64,000 bases of DNA, taken from contig JAPFFF010000003.1 in NCBI GenBank assembly GCA_039105265.1, positions 8,680,001 through 8,744,000 on the forward strand, in the 5' to 3' direction. Shown piece by piece: positions 57,194 to 64,000 of this stretch. Position numbers and translations under genes: made by a program. Position 1 is the first letter of the stretch. Every line of letters begins with the position of its first letter. The notes beneath the pieces were generated by a model. It worked only from the letters and a program-made list of their open reading frames with translations, was not told the origin of the DNA and searched no databases. The DNA comes from Tritrichomonas musculus (Eukaryota; Parabasalia; Tritrichomonadida; Tritrichomonadidae).

Positions 57194-57940
57194 ATGATAT
57201 TCTTTTACCTATCTTTTGCATCATCTTTATTTAATCACCAGTACGAAGAAAAATCATTCATTTCATGGATGCGCTCAACAAATCAATATTATACAGGTGA
57301 CGAATACCATTTTCGTTTAGGAATTTTTCTCGCCAACTCTCACTTTATTAAAGAGCACAATTCTAAAAATATGAACTTTATCGTGGGTCTCAATAAATTT
57401 GCTGTATATACGCCAGCTGAATACAGAACTCTCCTTGGATTTCGTATGCCAAATTTCCATAACTCACCTATTAGACCGTCAGAGAATAAATATAACACAG
57501 ATTCAGTTGATTGGCGTGATAAAGGCGTTGTTAACGAAATCAGAGATCAAGCCGAATGTGGTTCAGACTGGGCCTTTTCGGTAATACAGGCTGCAGAATC
57601 AGCTAATGCTATTTCTAATGGAAAACTTGAAAGTTATTCAGAACAAAATCTTGTTGATTGTGTATCTGATTGCTATGGTTGTGATGGTGGGACAATGACT
57701 ACAGCTTTTTCTTATATAATTTCTAATCAAGATGGCCATTTTGCATCTCGTGACGAATATAAATATAAAGCATTCGAAGGAACCTGCAAGTTTTCTCAAT
57801 GCACTCCAATAGGTTCAATATCTAATTATATTAATATTGCCGCAGGTGATGAAGATGATCTTGCATCAAAGATCGAAGAATATGGACCTGTATCAGCGGC
57901 AATGGATGCATCAAGCACTTTCAAACAAGAAGACATTTAA
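57194..57940 (+). pseudogene. Truncated papain-like cysteine protease copy, catalytic Cys replaced by Asp
   Basis: The frame starts with a signal peptide (MIFFYLSFASSLF), then an I29-type propeptide (about 15-80) and the papain fold (SVDWRDKGVVNEIRDQAEC). Trichomonad cathepsin-L-like proteases are secreted or lysosomal. The active-site motif normally reads CGSCWAFS; here it is CGSDWAFS, so the nucleophile is lost. ESYSEQNLVDCVSDCYGCDG and YGPVSAAMDASS follow as in intact relatives. The copy ends abruptly at about residue 245, before the catalytic His and Asn, where Maverick sequence begins. It is a host gene fragment sandwiched between element pieces and cannot be an active protease. Confidence 0.85.
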
Positions 57941-58360
57941 GGATTTCAATTTATCTGAAGGTTCATTTGTAAGATATGTTTTACCTAAAAATGATTTGAA
58001 AATGAAGAAGAGATATCAATTGAGTCGTGAATGTTAAAAAATTCAAGCTGTTAAAGGAAATATGTATACATTAATTGCAAAAGATGGAACTGTAATGAAT
58101 TCACCAAGATATCGTTTAACACTTTGTTTGAAAGATGGTTCTAAACCATATAATTGTAAATGGGCAGATACAATTCCAGGTAAATGGAATGGATTTATTA
58201 AACGAATTATTTCATACAATTCGAAGACAAAAAAATATAAAGTTGCTTTTGAAGTTCCTGATAAAGATGATTATATCGATGAAATTCCAGCAACTTATTT
58301 GAAAGGTAATTATCCTCAATTAGTTAATCAATTTGAACAGAATTTAATTGAACAAGAATA
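57940..58360 (+). mobile_element. Maverick integrase C-terminal region (fossil part)
   Basis: Phrases such as FNLSEGSFVRYVL, NMYTLIAKDGTVMNSPRYRL and WNGFIKRIISYNSKTKKYKV fit the small C-terminal DNA- or chromatin-binding part of trichomonad Maverick integrases. The catalytic core is not in the window. Broken. Confidence 0.5.
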
Positions 58361-58469
58361 ATTGAATTTAAAATCTCAAATCTCATAATTAATTTTGAAA
58401 CTCAAATTACTCAATTGATTCAATAATCAAATCAAAGTGTTAATTTAGAGAAGATAATTACTCAATTGA

Positions 58470-59720
58470 TTCAATATTCATCTTTTGATGTGTAATCATT
58501 CCTTGCATCATCAATCTTTAAACAATATTCATCAATCTCATCACAATTATAAAAATCATGATTTAATCTAGTGTTTAAATCCTCTGTCGTTGCGTAATTC
58601 TTGAACTTATCATCAACTTCATTCTTTGTATACACAGATGATAAATCTACTAATGATGACAATTCATTCTTTTGAACATAATTGTTGAGTAATAATTCAT
58701 TTACTTCATCAGCTGTTGCAAATTCATCTCTCATTGATTCATTTTCAGCAAATGTTTGAACATCGTTTGAATGAGATTGTTCTGTTAATGCATTATTTTT
58801 TTTTTTTTTTGTTTAAAGATTCAATATCTTGTAAATAAACTATATCATTTGTTGTAAAAGTCATTTGACGCATACAAGTACATTGTTCAACAACAACTCC
58901 TGTAATAAAATAATTTTCATTAACTGTGATTGAAATAAATCGTTCAGATGTATCAAGTACTAATTCAGCATTAGGCATATAAGAAACTCTATCGTTTTCA
59001 GAATTAGCTAATCCTTTAATTGTTAAGTCATCAATTATAAGATATTATAATCTTGAACATCTTTGTAATTAACAATTTTAATATAAAACCTTCTTGTTCC
59101 ATCAGTAATTTTAATATAAAACCTTCTTTGTCGATTATTGGAACCGTTTGCAGCAAATATTTTGAAAACAATTTTTCCATTAACAATGTTATCTTCAAAT
59201 TCAAAAAATATGACTTTATGTTCGTTATCAAATCTTGCAAATATATCAATTTCATCATCTCTAGAAAATTCATATTTACTAATATATTCATTAAATTTAG
59301 TATTAATTTTGTTTTCAAGAGTTGATAATTCATTTGAAACGTCAATGTTGTTCACTTTATCATCTAATTCATTAACTTTGTTGGCTATTACGTTGATGAC
59401 AGGTTTCAATGTATGTCTAAATCTATTACATATATCAATTGTTGCAGGCATTGTCATTAATACTTTTGAAGGGTCATCATCACCATCTTCTTCATTGAAA
59501 TTAATTGATGTTATTGGTTGATATTCTCTTTCACACCATTCACATATTGCCTCCAAATTATTTGTTCCATTATTTGATACCGCTAATGCTCTCGCTCTTA
59601 CTCTTCCTATATGAACAGGCTTCAAATCACCAAACCATATATCATGACCAATATCAGGTAAATCATCTAAATATAAGTATTCCCACTTTTTTCCCACTTT
59701 TTCTAGAAGTAGAAGCATTC
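58470..59720 (-). mobile_element. Maverick structural/fibre-like region (fossil part)
   Basis: Minus-strand frames include repeated VYTKNEVDDKFKNYATTEDL phrases of fibre-like proteins, a beta-rich part (NAELVLDTSERFISITVNEN) and a leading domain with DIWFGDLKPVHIGRVRARAL. The set resembles a Maverick-encoded long structural protein. Broken. Confidence 0.5.
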
Positions 59721-60183
59721 ATGAAATCCATCAATGGTTGCAACAATTAAAGAAGAACTGTTGAGCATTGATTCGAACATTTTTACCAATTTCGAAAGAA
59801 AACAAAAGATATATAATTATATTTATAAAAATGTCCCAAAATCAGTTTTTTAAAAAATTAAAAAAAGATAAATGTATTTTCCCAAATGAGAAACTTTTAT
59901 CTTTTTTATCTTAAAAAATTAAACATAATCGAATGTAGGGGTTTTGAGAGGCTCTCCTCTCAATTTGCGAAGATGATTTGAATTGATACAACCGAATAAG
60001 CTTTCAAATGAGAAACTTTTTCTTAAGATTTTTATATCTCAAAACCCCTACATTCGATTATGTTTTTACCAAAAAAATTTTATTAAATATTAAATAGTAT
60101 TCTTATTAATATAAGTTATATTGAAGAATTCGATTTTCCATAACCGCCGATTTCGGATCCCCTTTTAAAATGAAATAATTGAT
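59721..60183. other. Spacer between fossil region and histidine decarboxylase
   Basis: Apart from the foldback at 59921-60065 this stretch is A+T-rich and gene-free. CAAATGAGAAACTTTT occurs twice in direct orientation (about 59883-59898 and 60005-60020). Confidence 0.5.
59921..60065. repeat. Foldback element with perfect 29-bp arms
   Basis: 59921-59949 (AAACATAATCGAATGTAGGG, then GTTTTGAGA) is the exact reverse complement of 60037-60065. The arms enclose 87 bases with an internal GAGAGGCTCTCCTCTC palindrome. It lies 119 bp beyond the end of the histidine decarboxylase gene and could act as a hairpin in its 3' region or be a MITE. Confidence 0.85.
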
Positions 60184-61134
60184 TTAAACCACTGCACGCA
60201 ATGGTTTAAACTCTTGGAATTTAAGCCAATCAGAGAGTTTCATTGAATTTAATTTCTGAAATCCATCATCAGGTACAGCATTTCTGGCAAGGGTTACATA
60301 AGGACCAACTGTAATAGCGTTACCGATTTCATTTGGTTTCATCATTGTATGGGCGTAGCTTAAAAAGGTTTTTTCAAAAAGAACGCCGCTATCTTTGCCA
60401 CATTCAAGAACGGACCAAACAATTTCTCTTCGATGCTTGTCTAGAAATGCCAACATATCTGCTTCATTGTCATTTTCAGTCCAAACACCTGCATCTTCAA
60501 TGAAAAGATCGGCACAGTATTCACGATCATTAGATAATGAAATTGCAATGAAACTCCATACTCCATAGCCTTCTCCTTCTTTGAGTGGTCCATTTTCCTT
60601 TGGACGGTATGCAGTCACTCCTTTGTTAGCACAAATTGTGTGTGCACCTGGAATTGGATGGTATCTGCGATCAGTATCAGTACCAAAGAGTTCAACACCG
60701 GCATCAAGAAGCGGTTTAGCATCATAAACTGGTAATGGTGTTCCATCAAATTGCTTTTCGACAAATAATGGTTGAATTTTATTGTTAGCTATATCATCAT
60801 GCTTTGCTAAATCATATCCCCAAATTTGACCTTGAACTCCACAAAAACTTGAAGCTGTTAGCATGTTGATTTGACCAACATATGCATCCGCACATTCAGC
60901 CTTATCATATGTTACAATATCATCGATAAGAGCATCGTTGGTTTTCTCTATTGTTCCGGTAGATACTTTTAAGACGTTTACATAACCATTTCCTGTTGCC
61001 CCCGGCATTCCGTAGCCATCACAATAATCGTCATAGGGTGAAATTGCCGTTTTATCAATATGAGGTCTGTGCATAATTCTATATTCCCCAGGACCAGTTG
61101 CAATTGTTCGATTAACCTTCACCGTTGTTGTCAT
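60184..61134 (-). CDS. hdcA: Pyruvoyl-dependent histidine decarboxylase proenzyme
   Basis: It converts histidine to histamine and CO2, using a pyruvoyl group made by self-cleavage of the proenzyme. From the ATG at 61134 it has 316 residues, normal for the bacterial family (about 310). Conserved blocks are ISPYDDYCDGYGMPGATGNG (31-50), INMLTASSFCGVQGQIWGYD (89-108), YDAKPLLDAGVELFGT, PGAHTICANKGVTAYRPKEN, YGVWSFIAISL, FIEDAGVW and MKPNEIGNAITVGPYVTLAR. Cleavage is expected between Ser95 and Ser96; Ser96 becomes the pyruvoyl group. Glu213 in FIEDAG matches the bacterial proton donor. The frame stays open to an ATG at 61254, but that 40-residue extension has no family counterpart, and GTCAAATG surrounds the shorter start. 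The enzyme is otherwise known from Gram-positive bacteria, so transfer is the likely origin. The frame is intact. Confidence 0.95.
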   Translation of the reverse strand: MTTTVKVNRTIATGPGEYRIMHRPHIDKTAISPYDDYCDGYGMPGATGNGYVNVLKVSTGTIEKTNDALIDDIVTYDKAECADAYVGQINMLTASSFCGVQGQIWGYDLAKHDDIANNKIQPLFVEKQFDGTPLPVYDAKPLLDAGVELFGTDTDRRYHPIPGAHTICANKGVTAYRPKENGPLKEGEGYGVWSFIAISLSNDREYCADLFIEDAGVWTENDNEADMLAFLDKHRREIVWSVLECGKDSGVLFEKTFLSYAHTMMKPNEIGNAITVGPYVTLARNAVPDDGFQKLNSMKLSDWLKFQEFKPLRAVV

Positions 61135-61443
61135 TTGACGAAAATATTTAAAATAATAGTTTTTATTTTTGTAAAATCTATCTCCCAGAAAAAGTTGTGG
61201 GATTAAGAGCAAACTGCCATGTTTCATAGGTTTACATTTTATACTTATCGTCATTTTTCTCTCAAAAAAAAATAAAATTTTTTAAACTTATCGTCAAAAA
61301 CGCATTTAAAAATAAAATAAAAGAGAACGACCTCTCAATTTTTTTTGAATATTTGAAACATATTTATCTCTAAATATAAATGATATTAACTCTGTATAAA
61401 TCAACATATAAATTTATTATTTTTTCTATTATTATTTTTTCTA
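61135..61443. other. Flank of the histidine decarboxylase gene (two-part)
   Basis: 61135-61254 is an optional in-frame upstream extension of the decarboxylase. It encodes basic and aromatic residues (KNKNYYFKYFRQ) and may be leader only. 61255-61443 is an A+T-rich spacer to the DnaJ-like relic. No repeat or RNA gene is seen. Confidence 0.5.
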
Positions 61444-62659
61444 TTACATAATCGTGCATTCTTCTTGTCTGGGTCCTCTATTTTCTTGCGTATTATCATC
61501 ATATTCATGTGGATTGTAAGTAGATCTAGAATTTTCAAATTGTTTGATATTTGCTTCTTTTATTTGGCATTGAAAAACTTCTTCTGAATTTAAATCTGTA
61601 TTTTCTGTGGCGTTTGGAAGAGGTAAGCACTTTTTGAGGGCATCAACAAATTCACCTGTAAGTTGTGATGATTTGGGAAATTCGACTTCAAACTTAATAT
61701 AAAGATCTCCTTTATCAAATTGATTTCCACGTTTTGGCATTCCTTCTCTTTGTATTATTTTAACAGAATCAGGAATGATATCTTGATTTTGCTCTGCTGA
61801 AACGACGATTTTTGAATCCAACTAAAGCCTCACTTAATGTAATTTTCTTCACCATTAACAAATTATCATGGTTTCTAATAAAAAGATCATTCTTTTTCAA
61901 ATGCAAAACAATTATCACATCACCTCTATCAGCATTTGGTGCTTCGTCAGAACATCCAAGGAATTTTATTTGATCACCATCTTCCATTCCTGGTTCTATA
62001 TGAACAGTGATTCTTTTCTTCTCTTTCTCAACTTTTTTACCTAAGCAGTGATGGCATCGATCATTCTCACCAATGATTTCTCCTGTACCACGACATTTTG
62101 TACATGGAATGATTTGTCTTTGAATCATGAATCCCATTCTTTGTTCAATCATTCTTTGTCCTTTTCCATTACAATCTGGGCACTTCATTGGTGATTTTCC
62201 TCTTATACAACCATTTCCTCTACATTCTGAACAAATGACATCTCTATTGATTTGAAGTGTTACTTCCTTTCCATTATACAAATCTTCTAATTCAACATTG
62301 ATTGTGCGCATAATGTTTTCTGCAGAATTAAAAGATCGCTCGTAATCAGTTGAAAACTTACGCATTTCCACAACTAACTTTGGAATTTTATCAGCAATAA
62401 CGTCGCCATCAATGTGATAGCTTCCAACGAGCACTAAATTTAATAAAATGCACAAAGAGCCTTTATTTCCAGCCAAATAAAAGATTGAACTTTTTGATTG
62501 TCTATCAATTTCGAATTTGCAATACTTAATAACGTTTGTTGGCCTAGTTTTTCTTTTATATTCAAGTAAACCAGCAGACGACAACGTTAATGATGATGGT
62601 GAAGAAGAGTCGGTGAAGTGGTTTAAAATTTTGAGTTGATTTTCACCGATGTTTCTCAA
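61444..62659 (-). pseudogene. DnaJ/Hsp40 type I-like chaperone, frameshifted and lacking J domain
   Basis: From about 62335 downstream the protein matches the C-terminal half of type I DnaJ: INVELEDLYNGKEVTLQINR, then four CxxCxGxG-like zinc motifs (CSECRGNG, CPDCNGKG, CTKCRGTG, CHHCLGKK). Then come HIEPGMEDGDQIKFLGCSDE, RGDVIIVLHL and ITLSEALVGF. A frame change occurs near 61805-61815. The next frame ends with IIQREGMPKRGNQFDKGDLY and a CaaX box, CTIM, a farnesylation signal as in DNAJA1/Ydj1. The first ~110 residues (62659-62335) are not a J domain: no HPD motif is present and I recognise no family (TNVIKYCKFEIDRQSKSSIF). The gene is therefore a fusion or 5'-replaced copy, and not an intact co-chaperone. 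Confidence 0.75.
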
Positions 62660-62694
62660 AAAGTTGTACTCACTGATTAAAGATCTTCGGGTGG

Positions 62695-64000
62695 CTATGA
62701 AGGTGAATTTGTCGGTTCAGATGAATTTGTGGGTTCTGGTGTAGCTGGAATTTGGGCTCTTATGATGTGGATACCGTTTATAACAGGACTATTTGAATTG
62801 CCAACGATAGACTGACTAGTGACGGTTATAAATTCTATGGTCAGACCGTCACACTCAACGAAGCTGGGGAAAACAAACTGAATTTTTGACCATGACGAAA
62901 CCGGCGATCCAAAAAAAGCTGCAACCAAATATTGATCGTTGTTCGAAAGAGACGCGAAAACAAAGACGCCTGTCGGACACCCGTGAAGGATAGAGCCATC
63001 ATAATAAGCGTCGTAGAGAAACGCTTCAAGAATGACTGTTTTAGAGAACTTAATCGAAACGAAGTTGTTAAACGATAGGTTGTTTGGCTCACTCGAAATG
63101 TAGCACGTTTGGATGTCACCGTCGAAAGCGAGAGAAAGATCGTGGTCAGGAAGCCCATCAGGTCCGTTGTAGGTGAAATCTGAAGGGTCAATTATGATTG
63201 ACTGCAAGAACGTGTCATTTTCATAACCGCTAGACGCCTTATCAAATTTGACGGTTTCCGATAGAAGTGCTTGAAAAAAGTTTATATTTCCGATTAATGG
63301 ACTATTTATGAATCGAATACTTTCAGTTACATCCGCGTATTCAAACTTGATTTTATCACACTCAACAGGAACGGGTAATTCGAACAGCAGCCTTGTCCAC
63401 GGATAAACAGCCTCACCTTCATAAGAAGCATCAAATTTGAACTCATCGGAGCCAATTGAGCTTGAGATTACAATTTTTTTGGGGCTCCCCATAAACATTC
63501 CTTCAGAATAATAAACGTCAAGCAAAATTGCACTCACAATCATTTTCTCTGTGAAATTTACAACGATTTCATTGTTGAAGGTGTCATCGTTTGCTATTTT
63601 TGATATGTACATGGTCTGTAGATGGTCATCGAATGCATACGAAAGAGGAAAACCGGAGAAAGCTTCTTTACCGCTGTAAGTGAAATGAGAAGGATAAATT
63701 CGATGTGTTCCAATGTATCCTTCGTTTGTGTAGTTACCTGTTGTTATCTGGAAGGGAAGTGGATCGTTATGCTGTATGAATATAAGACCACCAATAACCG
63801 TTTTTTTGAATTCCCTTCAATTGTCTGCACTGAAACTTCAACGAATTCAAATTTCAATTTTTCACATGTGATTGTTTGACCAAAAACAAACTGAATCATT
63901 TTCCACCAATAAACAGAAGATCCATAAAATGAAGCCTTCAACTGATACGATTCTGTTCCAGAGGACGAATAAACGTGAAAAGTTTGAACTTTTTCGTTTT
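62695..64000 (-). CDS. Partial repeat protein resembling F5/8 type C (discoidin-like) domains
   Basis: The gene continues past the right edge, so its start is missing. It holds repeated ~150-residue modules. Each shows a FDGD.QT / FDDHLQTMYIS-type strand, an IKFSKTVILEAFLYDAYYDG-type strand with G(C/S)P, a W(S/T/K)(R/K/M)(I/L)(Q/L)F(V/E) strand and a (V/T)(E/T)C(D/E)xLxxEF strand. This resembles the discoidin or F5/8C beta-sandwich found in trichomonad surface proteins. The protein ends PATPEPTNSSEPTNSPS, a Pro/Thr/Ser tail typical of stalks, without a following membrane segment. An apparent one-base frame change in an A run near 63805 splits the modules, so the copy may be broken or misread. 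Probably a secreted or surface protein. Confidence 0.55.

Larger units (their letters stand above)
57940..59720. mobile_element. Fossil Maverick/Polinton, right piece
   Basis: A plus-strand part (about 57940-58360) resembles the C-terminal part of the retroviral-like Maverick integrase. A minus-strand part (about 58470-59720) resembles a Maverick structural or fibre-like protein. The piece is broken by several interruptions and has no visible terminal repeats. Readable protein sequence suggests moderate age. It abuts the truncated protease, so insertion or recombination into that gene is likely. Confidence 0.65.

Noticed and set aside
57540-57590. Papain-like copy as an active protease
   Set aside because: The nucleophile position is Asp, and the His and Asn of the triad are missing because the copy is truncated.
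61800-61820. Intron explaining the frame change in the DnaJ-like gene
   Set aside because: There is no donor, branch or acceptor motif. The two frames abut within a few bases.
1-64000. rRNA, tRNA or spliceosomal RNA genes
   Set aside because: I looked for G+C-richer structured stretches and tRNA-like cloverleaf arms. Only the island at 3675-3880 stood out, and it does not match any of these that I can recognise.

Overview
The window looks like chromosomal DNA of a parabasalid protist, most likely a Tritrichomonas species (Tritrichomonas foetus is my best guess, from memory). The DNA is very A+T-rich. Genes are long, intronless and closely packed on both strands. Several starts sit a few bases downstream of TCATA or TCACT, which matches the trichomonad initiator element (TCA+1YW). 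The content is also typical: trichomonad-style ankyrin and BspA-like leucine-rich proteins, a multi-pass adenylate cyclase-type protein, a papain-like protease copy, and Maverick/Polinton remains. Species is inference; the class of organism is well supported.

Layout. 1-1248 is a foldback element with arms of about 450 bp, each carrying tandem 62-bp palindromic units. 1249-5550 has no convincing gene and is a cluster of short inverted-repeat elements plus a G+C-rich island with a perfect hairpin (3841-3870). 5551-14025 encodes a 2824-residue RNF213/mysterin-like AAA protein with no visible RING. A minus-strand run follows: a TBC RabGAP, a DOCK-family GEF with SH3, a double CAP/SCP-domain protein, a glycosylation-rich secreted protein, a DUF5662 protein of bacterial or phage type, a 2936-residue BEACH-WD40 protein, glycogen branching enzyme and an importin-beta-like HEAT protein. 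The importin gene shares a 91-bp divergent promoter with a broken ankyrin gene that carries an unusual CxxC-repeat block. 43080-44630 holds a decayed BspA-like gene and a foldback element next to the start of a cyclase-type membrane protein whose catalytic domain looks degenerate. Then come a coiled-coil protein, an LRR protein with an acidic tail, and a secreted phospholipase B-like hydrolase.

54300-59750 is a fossil region. Two pieces of Maverick/Polinton flank the truncated front of a papain-like protease whose catalytic cysteine is replaced by aspartate. To its right is a complete pyruvoyl-dependent histidine decarboxylase gene (60184-61134), otherwise a bacterial enzyme and the strongest lateral-transfer candidate here. 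The window closes with a frameshifted DnaJ-type chaperone that lacks its J domain but keeps a CaaX end, and a partial repeat protein resembling F5/8 type C domains that runs off the right edge.

Together the intact genes suggest membrane-traffic and cytoskeletal signalling (TBC, DOCK, BEACH, importin, cyclase), secreted hydrolysis (PLB-like), glycogen storage (branching enzyme) and acquired amino-acid decarboxylation (HDC). Nothing suggests an operon; same-strand neighbours are separate genes with their own short promoters. I found no rRNA, tRNA or CRISPR.
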